From Xenoacremonium recifei (Eukaryota; Ascomycota; Sordariomycetes; Hypocreales; Nectriaceae): 64,000 nt of DNA. This document shows, piece by piece, positions 40,326 through 52,333 of this stretch. Made by a program: the position numbers and the translations under genes. The notes under the pieces are model-generated. The model searched no databases. It was given only the letters and a program-made list of their open reading frames with translations, and was not told the DNA's origin. The stretch is taken from the NCBI GenBank assembly GCA_012184525.1, contig WOFQ01000075.1, forward strand, positions 1 through 64,000, written 5' to 3'. The first letter of the stretch is position 1. Every line of letters starts with the position of its first letter.

Positions 40326-41878
40326 TCAGCACCATATCAAGGCACCGGAGTCAAGTTCGATGGGCTTAAAAATCAAGCCCTCAAAGGTCGGCTGGTTCAT
40401 CTTAGTAAGTACTCATGGTGATGCAAAGTAGTGGTTGGCACATACCTGTGAGGCTGCTGTTGGGGGTTCGGCGGGCTTGTCGCCCGGCATGATGGGAGGG
40501 TAGGGGACCCAGTCCGGGTTGGAGTCAAGGAGTTGACCATTCCACCAGGCGGAGTCGCTGAAATCTCGGCTCATTTTATAATTCGTCACATTGGTGCGAG
40601 CGTAAATGAACTGGTAAATGCTGGGACTCGCATTCAGTGCCTCCTCGCGGGTGTAGGACACCGAGGCTTCCATCTTGTGGAACTTTGTAATCAGGACCAT
40701 CAGAGCAAGAACCGCGCCGTTCACATACTCGGGGATGGTGAATGGCTGATCGAGAGTTAGCTTCAGGTACAGTCAGTAAGGACAATGGTCTTCATCTCAC
40801 CTCTTCGAAGTTCTCCTTGCCATGTCGGATCCGGTCTTTAATAGTAAAGGCGACCATCTGATTGAGGGCCGTGAGGATCGCCATGACTGGCGCCCAGTCC
40901 TTGATGTCCTTGGACTCAAGGAGGTGTGTGAGGAGGACCATGACATCCCTTTGGCTAGGGGCCAGCCATTCAATGGTCTCCAAGGGATCGGTCTGGGCGA
41001 TCAGCATGCGGGGGCAGATCCTCTTGCCGTGCAGGCGATGGCCGGGCTCGTCAATGGGCTCGGTGCCGAGATATTCGGGACCCTCGAGATACCCGCTCGA
41101 GGTCTTGAGCACTGGAAGATTGTTAGACGGGGCCACCAGATGTCAGAGGGGAAGTGACTTACAAGCACAAAAGATAAAATATGAAAAGCCAGTGTAGAAC
41201 TCCTTTAGATACTTGTCCGTCACCTACATCTAGTCAGCAACGGTCAACAGCAGAGTGAGTTCCAATCGAAAGGAAGCGACCTATGCGGTCGGTTACGTAC
41301 CTGGTCTGACTTCGACAAGTCAACGATACCCTTGAAGCCTTCACCCATACTAGATGCAAGCTTCGGGACGTTTGCGACAATGTATTGATAGAAGTCGTTC
41401 CTGTACTGTCGGATGTTGGCGATGCAGAACGGGGCAGTTTTCACTTGCTTCTTCTCTCCATTGGCGCCGTCGTAACTCTTGAAGAGATTGTCACCCTCCT
41501 GAGGGGTAAACTCTTGGACTACGAACTTCACAGGGTCAAGGTTGGGGAAATCGACGATGCGCATCCAGATGACGAGTTCGGGCCCGAATGTATCCAGGGA
41601 GTCGAGCTCGTTAAGTCTCACCTCGACCCTGGCTTTGTCCCGAGAGATGTTGACATCTTCCGGCGAGGCAATGGCAATACGCTGGGTCAGAGGGATACCC
41701 TGAGCGCGGAACACACAGAGATCTCCCAAGGGGTGGTGGAATGCAAAGCATTTGGCATACACCAACCCCTCATCCTCGGGGGTGACCTGCCCCTCGCACT
41801 TAGGGTACATCAGCAGCTGTGTCAAAGGAAGATCTGGAAAGCGGGTTTACTTACATTGGGACAAAGCCACATGGCCAT
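40326..41878 (-). CDS. Unrecognised six-exon protein
   Basis: Six minus-strand exons with canonical splice sites and consistent phases: 41878-41855, 41816-41301, 41223-41163, 41111-40801, 40745-40446 and 40400-40326, giving 428 aa. The N-terminus MAMWLCPN|LLMYPKCEG puts two Cys close together but no full zinc motif is seen. Central blocks: ARVEVRLNELDSLDTFGPEL, VKFVVQEFTPQEGDNLF, then EWLAPSQRDVMVLLTHLLES and NGAVLALMVLITKFHKMEA. It has mixed alpha/beta composition without signal peptide. No family recognised. The number of well-formed introns argues for a real, expressed gene. The nearest downstream neighbours are repeats only. Confidence 0.6.
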
Positions 41879-43459
41879 TTTGGAGAAATGGATGCTTCAG
41901 CGCGTGCAGCGGTGATGCGGGGTGTTGATGGCTGGTATCGACAGGGGATGTCGATGCGGGGTGTTGGGGGTTGATGTGGGCGGGTGGTGTGATAGGTGCT
42001 CCAGGTGTTCGCGCAGAGGATGCAGACGAACACTGAGTGAACTGGAGTGTTGGAAAAGAGGAAGAAAGTTGCTCGGCAGAGAGAATATGAGCAGGCTAGC
42101 TGGGTTATCTTGAGAGAAGAGTATGAGGGTAAGATTATGATGCTTGGTGTTGAAGACGATGATGATGAGGAAGGGAATTGAGAGAAAGACGCGGGGGAAA
42201 GGGCCCTTATTTATAATTGAGCGATCTCACCCAGATCCTCATCCCAACCCACGAAACTCCCCCGATTCTTCCTGCGATCACTACAACGTCACTCGATCCT
42301 CTGCTCTCCAGCCCAGGGGTGCAACAGACAGGGCGAACGAGAGCGATTGGACGGTGAGCGTCAGTACATTGGGGGTACATGTGCCTGATCGTCGTCGTCG
42401 ACAAACACAGAACACTGAGGTGTTGCAGGGGTATCGGATGCCATTCCTATTTGGCGGAGGCGTCAATGGGTCGGCCTGCGGAGGAGGCCTATGGACGGAA
42501 GACTGTTCGTAATCTGTGACTCTTATCATGGGCCACCGAGCAAACAATAATCACGGCAAGCTGCGGCCCCCAACGTCCGAAATCCTTCGGAAAACGGGGC
42601 CATTGTATGCCCTCCGAAAATAGGACTCGACACGGAGAAGGGGAGCCGTCTTGAGGTCATTGTTGACGTGGCAGAAGGCTTCCTCACCTGTCTGCCAGAT
42701 ATGAGCGTCCATCGAGCAAAGTTGAGCCGCATTGAGCTGACAACGTGAGGCTCAGGAATGCTCTGGTGAGAACCTAAAAGCGAAGCGAGCAGACGGAGAA
42801 TAGAGGAGGGGTACTGTGGCCCTTGGTCTGCAGTAGGGCCAGGCCAGGCCGTCTCTCAACGGGGAAGCGATCCATATTGATTGCTCCGTAGCGTCTCCCA
42901 GGCCCATTGGCAGGCCGCAAGGCGGGGAGACGGAGAAGTGTGCACGAGACAACCAACAACAACCAAGGACGGGGATTCCGGTGAGGCTTTTTGCCAGCTG
43001 TTTCGCCATGATTAGCTGGCGTGCTGCCACACCGGCCTCGTCATACGGCCGCTGCCTACGACCAAAATAGCAGGCAAACGACCAACAATGCAGCCGGTGT
43101 GCTGATAGTGTGTGATGAGCCTGGCGAGGCCGCATATGCGAGGACTAAGAGAGGCCGGCTAGGAGACCTGCAGCGGATGGGCAGAATCTGGATCCTCTGA
43201 TCCCCCCACTCTGTCTCTGACCATCTGACCCCGCCAGGGTCTCGGAGGGAGTTAGTTGCTTGACAGTCAGGGGTAGCTGTGGCCGGTCATTGTCGTCAGA
43301 GAGCTATCCCACTTTGTGTCTTCAACACTGACAACGCACTGCCAGACTTACGAGGGCACTGTTACAGCGAGTGAAACACGTCTCATTTAACAGTATTGTA
43401 CAAATTTCCCGCGTCGAAAACGGCCGCCATTCCGTCCATCCAGCATTCACGGCATCGCC
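41879..43459. other. Intergenic, upstream of the six-exon gene
   Basis: Contains short GGTGTTG-type repeats near 41917-41990 and otherwise mixed sequence. No gene can be supported. Confidence 0.45.
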
Positions 43460-43726
43460 CTACTTCTCGTCCTCGTCCTCCTCCAGGTCTGCTGCACCTT
43501 GCCGCGCCGCCGCCGCCGCCTGTTCAGCCACCACCACCCTTTCTGCAAGTCTCTTGGCGGCAGCGCTTCGGGCGTGATGCAACTCCAGGCGCCGGTGTTG
43601 CGCCGCACAGCCAGCCCGTGAGAGCTGCTCGATCGTCTTCTGATCAATCAGACCCATGGTCATCCTTCGCAAGTCCGCCCGTGTCGCCTCGTCGAGGGAG
43701 TCGGTGAACGCCCGATGTGCAGACAT
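43460..43726 (-). CDS. Small Ala/Arg-rich helical protein, hypothetical
   Basis: ATG 43726 opens an 88-aa frame: SLDEATRADLRRMTMGLIDQ, then a long helix rich in Ala/Arg/Glu (HHARSAAAKRLAERVVVAEQ), ending LEEDEDEK. It looks like a short coiled coil. No family is recognised, and upstream exons are not evident. It may be a real small gene or a chance frame in GC-rich DNA. Confidence 0.35.
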   Translation of the reverse strand: MSAHRAFTDSLDEATRADLRRMTMGLIDQKTIEQLSRAGCAAQHRRLELHHARSAAAKRLAERVVVAEQAAAAARQGAADLEEDEDEK

Positions 43727-46612
43727 TTGTGTGATGTGGGTGTGGGTACAGAGACAGGAGTCCTGTTCTCATTCGTCTGGTGAGCCGGCATGACAATGCA
43801 GAGGCTGTCACGGCGCGTGGGCTGGGTACTTACTGATAGGGTGTGTATGTTAAGGCCGTTATGCTGTGACCGCTGGCTGAGACCGCCCACCGACTCTGTG
43901 CGCTCTGGGGACTGTGTGAGGTTCGTGATGGAAATGCGAGTAACGACGAAGACGACAACTCTCGGCAGTTGGCGAGTCTGGCAATGGAGAGCAGCCATGG
44001 GAGATCCCCAGCGGCTTCAGATCTTATATCTCGAAGGAGAAGAGCAGCATTCACGGGGAAAAGGCAGGAAGGAGGGCATGGCGGCAGCGAATTCACAGGC
44101 AATTGCTCGACGGCTTGTTCCTGGCCCAGGACGTGATCCAAGCTCTCGAGACTTCCATTCCACGTTTGGCTTCAAAGTCTAAGAGACGACAACAGCCGAT
44201 GTGCAACCACCCATTACGGAACGACCGTCCGTCCCGCAACAGCAATCGAGCGTGATGGTTTGGCTCTTTCACATGGACGAACGCCAGCCATCAATCAGGC
44301 GTTGCAGCAAACTCCAGAGCGTCCCGCCGAGTCTCGCTCCCGAGTCTCGCTCCCGCTGTGCCTCCCGCGCTGTGCCTCAGCACTCAATGCAAACCGCTGC
44401 AAACTCTCGCTGCCACCTCTTATGTGCAACGCCCACGGGCCATGTGCTACGTGCAATTTGAGTTGGCAAAACCCCCTTCTCCTCCCGAGTTGTCGCGAAA
44501 GTGGCATCTGGGTTTAGCCCGCCGCGAACAACGGTGTCTGGGCGCCTCCTCGCGAGCTTCGGAAAGTCCCGTCCTGACAGCTGTCTGCGAGCGACAGTTG
44601 AGCGTCGAGTTAACTGCACTATCAATTATGGCCCTCGAGGGAATGCTTTCGCCGGTTGAACCCCCATCTCGCTGTCACCACCAACGCCGCTATCGCCGCA
44701 TCCTTTGGACGCCAGACAGCCAACGACAGCGCGAGCTTCAGCGTGTGGTGGAACTCGCGCCCGCCAACTCATCCATCCGTGTTAGTTGTGCCTCTACTGC
44801 ACCGTCAGCGTCGTCCTGCAGACAGCCACTGTTGGTCCGGCCGCCCTGCTTTCCGTGCTTTTGCGCTGGACTCATCCCGTTAGCCTGTTGCAATACCCCG
44901 CAGCTGAAAAACCACGGCTGCCCATCACATCTCTCTTCGGACGTTCATTGGAACATCATCAGCCATTTGCTCGCGGTGGTGGGCCCGGAGACTCGAGATG
45001 CCGCCTTGTCTCACAACTGCCAACGCCTCGAGGGATATATGTCCGGTACCTCGAAGGTATTGTACGCATGTGAGACTCCCCCCCGGCCCCTGCAATCCGC
45101 GACTTGTCCTCGAGCATCCTGGCCTGCAAATGCAGACCATTTCCTGTTTGGGACAGGCCAGCCGCCAGCTCGTCACTTCTGTGCTTCCTGTCCCCTCTTC
45201 TCTCTCAGCCGGTCGTCTCCACGGTGTTGAGCCTCAGAATCTTTCGCTGAGGGCATCCCCCCGACACTTTTCGAAAAAAAACAGCTCTGGCTCTGTTCCC
45301 GTCTTCTCCCTCTTCTTCGCTTGGACCAGACAAGGCACGTGATTTCGGCGAGGGGCGGCGAGGGGAGGCGAGGGGAGGCTTGACAATGGGCGGGAACCAA
45401 GGTCGTTGATGGGAAGAGGCTCGCAGCCGAACATCCACAACCAGCTATAATACGTCTCATAGAAGCAAATGCATATGCTCTTCTAGACCAATCTGGCATT
45501 ATGCCCGAGACATGCCTATATGGTGCTTTGATCCGAAATCTGGCTGCCAAGTGGCGGGCTCCCTGGTCATTCACCCCGGTGGTCTGAGCCTCACGAGCCG
45601 CGGGGAGGAGGAGAATGTCAGATTGGCGGGCACAAAGGGCAATCCCCAAAGAAGAAGACTCGTGTTATTTCACTGGACCTTCAATGCCATTCGCCAATTG
45701 TGGCAATTTGACTGTAGCCAGGTGAAATGCTCTCTTCGCTTTAACAATACTCTCGACGCTGTCTGTCTTCGCCTGCTTGACCCAGTGAATCCTCTGATTG
45801 GGTCCCAGGCTGATGATTCCCACACTTGGACTTACACACGATAGACCAGTTCAAAGTCGAAGCAGCAGAACAGTCGAGCTTGGAATACCCGAAAAAATTG
45901 AATAGAGCAACGCAGAGAAAAATAAACGGCAATTTTTCCTCAACGTGACAATCGTCTCAGAAAATAATCACATTTCGTTGATGACGCCATGTTGGCCAGA
46001 GCTCTCTCTCTCTCACCTTTCCCTCGCGCGCATCGACTTACCCTAGAGCAACCCGCATCGCCCGCCACCGCGCAGCACATGAAGCATCGCGAACAGCGCC
46101 CAGACAGACAGCCAGACCTCTGCATCCATAAATACTCGTAATATCCTATTGGCCGATGGATTTCCCAGTCTCAAACGCGCATTCTACGCACTTTTGCTCC
46201 CAAAATGCCTTCCATCTCACTTCGGACCTCACCTGGGCCTCATCCTGCCCTCAAGCGAGGGCTGGCCCTCGACCGGCAGAATCACCCATGAATCACTGAG
46301 CCACGCCTGACCTTTTTATTCGTCTGCGCTTTCCCGCCATTATAAGTCGCGGCCCTTCCGTCTCTCAAATCGCTCAATTCTTCCCTTCCCAAGCATCTCC
46401 CAACCACCACCCGTCTCTGGTGCAGCACGATTTAACTGACTTGGTCTCCTGGTATGGCCTGGACTGGACCTTCTACGCATCTCGCGACACTCGGAAGCTA
46501 ATCTTTTGCACAGCACAGGAACACACCGCTTTTCGAATCCTTCGATCGATCGAACCGAACCCCGTCTCGTTTTCTTCTGCATTTCTGCAGCGACAGACAG
46601 CCAGCCTTCAAG
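43727..46612. other. Long intergenic region
   Basis: Nearly 3 kb with GC-rich short frames on both strands and no recognisable gene. The last 250 nt (46360-46612) are pyrimidine-rich and probably the leader of the gene at 46613. Confidence 0.45.
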
Positions 46613-48010
46613 ATGCAGGCCAACAACAGCGGCCACAACAGCGGCTTCGGCACTGGCTCTGGCACTGGCTCTGGCAATGCCTCCAGCTCCAGCTCCGGCA
46701 GCACCAACCGCATCTACAGCAGCCTTGCCAACGTCGTTGCCCGTTGCTCGGTGCCTCCTATGGCTTCTATGGCGTCTTCTATGGCTGCTATGGCTCCCCC
46801 TATGGCTCCTCCTATGGCTCCTCCTATGGCTCCTGTCGCCTACATGGGACCTATCGACCCTGCCGACTGGGATACCCTTGAAGAATTCCTCAACTTTGCA
46901 CCTCGGGGCCCTACGCCTGCTCCTGAACCTCGGGAACCTACCCCTCCTCCTGCTCCTCTGGAACCTACACCTCCTCCTGCTCCTTGGGAACCTACACCTC
47001 CTCCTGCTCCTTGGGAACCTACACCTCCCCCTGCCCCTCGCTTGGACCCCGTCGTCACTGTTGATGGTATTGATGATTTTCCGCATATTTCTGACACCGA
47101 CCTTTGGCGCATCCCAACCGCCCCCGTGGCTCGCATGGAAGAGACTCCCGCACCCGATGATCCTGATGAGATCCAGATAGTCTCTGTTCGGAAGGTTCAT
47201 AGGACTAGGACTCCTTCGCCCGAGGTTCAAATTCTCGCTGTTCGGGAGGTTCATCGGCCTCAGATTTCTCAGCCCTCTCGCGCCAATGGAGTTCAAACTG
47301 TCCCTGGCCGAGAGGCTCAGCAGGCTCGGAGCTCTCAGCCCTCTCGCACCAACCAGGTTCGAAATGTCTCTATGCGAGCGCCCCGTCAGGCTCGCACTTC
47401 TCAGGCTCAAGTTGTCTCTGTTTGGGAGGATCCTCAGCCTCAGACCGATACTCAGCCTCGGACCCCTGAGCGCGCTGGTACCAACCAAGTTCATATTGCC
47501 TCTGTCAGGGAAGCTCGCCAGTCTCGTGTGGCCGATGTCCCTCCTGGCCTTGCTCGTCACTGGAATGTCGAGCTCGAAAACATCGAACATGGTCCTGGCG
47601 ACATTCTCGCCCTCGCCCACCTCCGTTCAATCTGGAAGCGCAACTGGACCAAGTTCCCAGACGACAAGAAGTATACCTTCCTTGCCGCTGCCCAAGAGAT
47701 CGAACGCCTGTCCAGCATCAGAAGACGACCTTCCCATCATAGGCTGTGGAAGAAGGCTGTTACCGCTGATCGCATCGACCTCGACTGGAGTGTCTGGCTG
47801 GTCTTACGGGCCCTCTACTACACATCGCTGCTTTACTCTGAAGTCCCCGACGACAAGTATTGTATCAAATTGTTCCTCAAAAGCGAACTTAGAGCACTCA
47901 TCGATGAGAGATATGGTCAGGACACAGATATCCTCAAGGATGAATTGCCCGGGTCATGGGCCCCCCGACCTCGTCACTGGAGACCTCTGAAGCGTCGTGT
48001 CCAGGACTAG
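46613..48010 (+). CDS. Unrecognised Pro-rich repeat protein, stops just before an in-frame continuation
   Basis: ATG 46613 gives 465 aa to a TAG at 48008-48010. Residues 1-45 are Ser/Gly/Asn-rich, 48-75 are MAPP repeats, 95-140 are four EPTPPPAPWE-type units, and 170-310 are diverged repeats of the form QIVSVREVHRPQ. A folded-looking C-terminal part (310-450) reads LARHWNVELENIEHGPGDIL, LAHLRSIWKRNWTKFPDDKK and LDWSVWLVLRALYYTSLLYS. No family recognised. The same frame continues open for 200 codons beyond the TAG (next entry), so the protein may have been longer. Confidence 0.6.
   Translation: MQANNSGHNSGFGTGSGTGSGNASSSSSGSTNRIYSSLANVVARCSVPPMASMASSMAAMAPPMAPPMAPPMAPVAYMGPIDPADWDTLEEFLNFAPRGPTPAPEPREPTPPPAPLEPTPPPAPWEPTPPPAPWEPTPPPAPRLDPVVTVDGIDDFPHISDTDLWRIPTAPVARMEETPAPDDPDEIQIVSVRKVHRTRTPSPEVQILAVREVHRPQISQPSRANGVQTVPGREAQQARSSQPSRTNQVRNVSMRAPRQARTSQAQVVSVWEDPQPQTDTQPRTPERAGTNQVHIASVREARQSRVADVPPGLARHWNVELENIEHGPGDILALAHLRSIWKRNWTKFPDDKKYTFLAAAQEIERLSSIRRRPSHHRLWKKAVTADRIDLDWSVWLVLRALYYTSLLYSEVPDDKYCIKLFLKSELRALIDERYGQDTDILKDELPGSWAPRPRHWRPLKRRVQD
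46920..47040 (+). repeat. 27-nt coding repeats (EPTPPPAPW)
   Basis: Four near-identical units based on GAACCTACACCTCCTCCTGC plus CTTGG or CTCTG lie in frame within the gene at 46613-48010. Confidence 0.8.
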
Positions 48011-48610
48011 ACATCCGTGGAGAACGACAAGCAGCAGAAGCCCCCTGTCTTCAATCTCAGCCAGCTATCCAAGGGATCCAAGACTATCACGGGACGCGTG
48101 GGCAAGACGCAGCCCCAGAACTCCACCGAGGAGTTTCGCAAGAGGCTCGTCATCGACCAGAAATTCCACCGTCGACAAATCGCGAAGAAGAAGGCGTTGA
48201 TCCAAGAGCTGTACAAGCAACTCGAAGACACCATCGAGAAGTTGGAATCGCTGGACAACGAGATCATCGGTGTCGCTACTCGCGCCAGGCTCACCAATGA
48301 GTACTGGGAGGCTGTGAAAGATCTGGTCCGCCAGGGCACCGCCGCTGAGAATGAGCTGCAGGGCCAGCAAAACGCTCTCGAGGGCGTCCGCCGTCTTTTG
48401 GTGATGGCCAAGCCCAAGCCCAAGCCCAAGCCATCCAACGAGGACGAGGTCTTGGACACCGAGGGCAAGCCTGTGGAGCTGAAGGGATTCAAGATGGAGC
48501 TGCCATTCCGCGAGTCCAAGGCCGTGGAATCGAAGGCCGTTGAGAAGAAGCAGCCAGCTGAGGCTTTCAAGGGCTTCCAGATGACTCTGCCTATCCGGGG
48601 ACGCAACTGA
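48011..48610 (+). pseudogene. In-frame 3' continuation with coiled coil after a single TAG
   Basis: Directly after TAG 48008-48010, in the same frame, 199 codons are open to TGA at 48608. There is no ATG near the beginning, so on its own it would not be translated from a normal start. The sequence is clearly protein-like: VFNLSQLSKGSKTITGRVGK, then a long coiled coil (QKFHRRQIAKKKALIQELYK; KLESLDNEIIGVATRARL), a KPKPKPKPS linker and two copies of KGFxMxLPxR near the end. I found no intron with correct phase that would remove the stop. Likely the second half of an ancestral protein of about 665 aa cut by a nonsense change, or a readthrough extension. Confidence 0.55.
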
Positions 48611-49443
48611 GTTTTGAGACTGACGGCAAGGAGGTGTAATGGAACAGTCTTTGAAGTGAGTCGATTTTTTTTTTTTTTTTTTTTTCTTTCGGGATGTGGA
48701 AGCGACGAGGCGAGGTGGAACAGTCTTCGAAGTGAGTCGAGTTAATTGAGGTGTTGAAGCGAGGAGGAGTAGAGAACAATTCTTTAAAAGTGTGTCGAGA
48801 TGGCAGTTAGATTGTAATGCGGTTCAGTTAGCTTAAACGCTCCTGAGGTAGTTAAAACTGCGCTGGTAAACATCGTCTCTTTGCTTACGTCTCGTGATGA
48901 CCCTTCTCCTATGATGAACCACACTCGATCGAGCCATTTCCTCATCCCGTCCCCAATCCCGACCCAGGCCATCTCCAAACATCAGAAGATCTCTCGTCAA
49001 AGCAGAAAGGCGCATTGAAGTGCAATATCATGCATTTATCGGCTTACAGTCTATCTCATGTGTGCTCTCATGTTCGCGTCTCAGTGTACGGGGGGGCGCT
49101 CCTATGTTGTCCAGCAAGCTCAGGAGGCAGGGGATAGCTATGTACAAGACTCATATATGTGTCGACCCCAGACCTCGACCAATGTGCGCAGGTATGTGTG
49201 TATAAAAGAAAATACTTGAAAAGGAAACAGTAGGCCTTGTTTCCGTCTAATCCATGAGACCAATGCTATGCAGGGGAATGAGAGATACCTCGTAATATGT
49301 GGGCAACGCTGGTGAAAAGTGTGGGTGATCGTTTTGTGGGGGAGAGGTGGCATTGCGATGCCAACAACGCCGGGAGGGTGAAGAGATTCGGGTGTGTACT
49401 TTGGTGTGTCGCATCTCAAGACCATCGACAGTCGAGGAGGTGT
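48611..49443. other. Convergent intergenic region
   Basis: Has a T tract at 48666-48684 and imperfect repeats of GGAACAGTCTTTGAAGTGAG (near 48640 and 48717). No gene seen. Confidence 0.5.
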
Positions 49444-52333
49444 CTATTCTTTGGCTGGTGGACTTTGATGCTTCTCGTCATCATCTTCTTGGTCCTTCTC
49501 GCCTTTTCCGCCCAGTTCGTCCTTTTCCTCAATCGTGTTGACCTTGGTGCTGCCGTCCGTACTCGTCGTGGAAGTGGGAGTTTCGGGTTTCTCGTCCGCA
49601 AAAGACACGCTCTTCCTCTTGGAGGAATCTTCCACCTCAAGAATTTTGTCTTGCTCGATGCCTCGCTTATCCTCGGGTCGCATAATGTTAGAACTGACCC
49701 GAGAGAACTCGGCCGACTCTCGCGTTGGCGTCATGGGTCGTGGGCCAAGGTTCTTCGCTGCTTGTATTCGCAACGAACTGCTGCGCATGTGACTGATGCG
49801 CATCTGATCTCCTCGGTTCATCTCTGCGTCCCACTCAGAGAAGTCTTTCGAGCTCCAAGAAGCACGATGAGTTCGCCCACTTCGAGGAAGGCTGCTCACA
49901 GAATAGCGCGAACCAGCGCTATTGGCTCGACTTCGACGATACAGGGGATGAGCTGGGTTCCCCACGGAGTTGATGGCGTTGCCTTCAAGATTGGGAAATT
50001 CCTCCACTTCCTCCAACTTGGAGGTTCGCCGTACTTGTTTGACGCTGAAGTATGGCTTTATAGGCTCTTGTGGCGGTTCAACCTCTTTGGGCTTGGGAGG
50101 TAAATCTCCTGATCGGGTTTCGATGTGCTCGAAATAGCGAACGCGAACGTCCTCGAGTCTCGCAGGGAACCTCTCGCGATTGCGAGACAGGCTCATCCAG
50201 CTCGAAATGACTCCTAGCACAATCAGTATCAAGATTGCGACGGCGAGAAAGCCCTGGACCACGATTATGATAATTCCAAGGACGGTGGCAACAATCCGGT
50301 TGATGTTGAATGATGGCAATAGCCCAATGGAAAGACCGGTCGTGACGATCTTGGAGATTGAGAGCAGCCAGATGGCAGCAGTCAAGTTTCGGCTGCCTTC
50401 GAAAGGCTTCATCTTGATGATAGCGAACAAGGCGAGGATCTCGAAGATGAAGAGCCCGTACACCTGGGCCAACGGTGACTGAGAGCCTCCCCCGATGAAA
50501 CACGCTCGGATAAACTGGTAGCCTAGATAGACGGCAAAGAACCACCAGCGAGTTCGTCTGTACCGCGCGGATAGCCAACCGAATCGTTTGATGTATGCTT
50601 GGTCCTCGTGCACGGTGGGCCTGGTCGAGTTCTCGCGAGTAAACTTGATCCTCCGAAAGGGAATGGTGGCAAAAAGCCGAGGTTTCTCTGCCTGCTCTTC
50701 CTCCCCAATAGAGCTCTCCAAAGTGGTTGCGACGAACGGCACCTTTTTGAACAGCTTTCCCTGCTCGAGTCGGACATTATCCGGAGCGATTTCGTATTTG
50801 CCATCCCGTAGTCTGTCGTAACAAGCGTAAGCAACAAGCCCTCCCATGCTAACGAGCAAGATGATGAAGACAATGGCTGCAATGGCTGTCGGTCCCACCG
50901 CTCCTTTGATTGAGAACTGGAACAACGCCAGCGTCATGATGGCGAAGAAGGCTATGAACAGAGTTCGCAGCACACCTGTTGACATATAACCTAGCCAATG
51001 TGACCGAAAGTAGTCATATCCGTCAGACTTGATCCATCCAAATTTGACACAAGCATCCAAGACAATTTTGGCAGTCAAGACAAAAAGGACAACCGCGCCA
51101 AGAATGACCAGCAGCCAAATGAAGGCAATGATGAAGGCGTCCTTCTCTGGGATGTTGCTCATGGATAGAGTGCCCGCAAACCCAGTATAATCGCCCGGCA
51201 TGGGCATCCCTGGTGAACGAGGTTTCCCGGCCCAGGTGTAGTCGTATGGGTCGCTGGAGTTGTAAGCACGGCGGGCGAGTGTGTGGATTATGGGATTCAT
51301 CTCCAACATCGACCTGATTTCGAGACTCCGGCCATAGATCTGTTGCGTGAGGCCTCCAGCATTGTTAATGGTTACTGAGCCTGCGCCTCCAACCTGGCTT
51401 GCATTCCCAGAGATGCCTGCAAAGCTGCTAATGGAGTTGATCATGCTGTGGCTCGCGAAGAGCCCGGAAGTCCAGGAAAAATTGCTCCACCAAGCTGGGA
51501 GAACACTGGGCCAGTCGACGGACAGTGCGCCCGAGAGGTAGATGGATTGAAAGGTTTCGAAGATGACGAGCATGGAGAAGGAGTGGGCGTAGTGAGTCCT
51601 CATATGGGCTATTTGAAGACCGTAGATGGCCGTCGCGAAGGATGCCAATGCGGCAAAGAAGACGAAGATCCCGACAATACTGCCCACGGATTGTGGCTGC
51701 GAGAAACTGTTTCCATTCGTCAAGGTTGCTTGAAAGCATCCTATCTCGGTTTGCGACGAGTTGGCGAAAATCTGGAGGCGTGCAAATCCTTCGAGGTCAG
51801 GAATGCCGAGTGCGATCGAAGGGATCCCGGCCACATTCGCGGGAGAGACCGAGATCACCGCGAACGCCTGCACCGGTACGTCGGCATTCAGAGGGCACAA
51901 GCTGGCGATATTTGCCTTGCAGGGATCGTATGTCATGTCGAACCTGTTCTCCCCGTACGCTTCAACGGAGATGTGCACTAGATCTTGTCAGTATGATGTT
52001 CGCGAAACGGCAGTCAAGATGGGCACGGTACGTACTCATGAGCGACTCATTGCGAATATTGCTGGTCCCGTCGAGGTGAAACAGGACGGTCATGTTATCG
52101 CGGTAGTATGCGGCATCGAACTTGGTGATGTTGAACAGGCTCCCTCCGCTCAAACAGTCGGCAAAATCGCCGGTATATAATGACGGCGTTCGACTGACTT
52201 CGAGACTGCGGGTGACACCATCCATATCAGTTCCCTGGATATACACTTTTTTCCGTGCCAAAACTGTCGGCAGAATGGCGAGGATCGACAGCAGCAGGAG
52301 GAAGCCCCTCCACGGTCTCTGACTCGACGACAT
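49444..52333 (-). CDS. TRP-like / flavin carrier (FLC) family membrane protein
   Basis: Two exons, 52333-52036 and 51977-49444, joined by a GTACGT...ATCTAG intron, give 943 aa. It starts with a signal peptide (hydrophobic FLLLLSILAILPTVLA to about residue 26), then a lumenal/extracellular ML-like domain to about 215 with paired Cys (DFADCLSGGSLFNIT; YDPCKANIASLCPL; TEIGCFQATL). About nine membrane segments follow between 215 and 730, including SIVGIFVFFAALASFATAIY, AFIIAFIWLLVILGAVVLFV, PTAIAAIVFIILLVSMGGLV and VLGIIIIVVQGFLAVAILIL. The cytosolic tail (730-943) is Ser/Lys/Glu-rich with SKRKSVSFADEK. Fungal members affect FAD import into the ER, calcium and wall maintenance. All features look intact. 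Confidence 0.9.
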
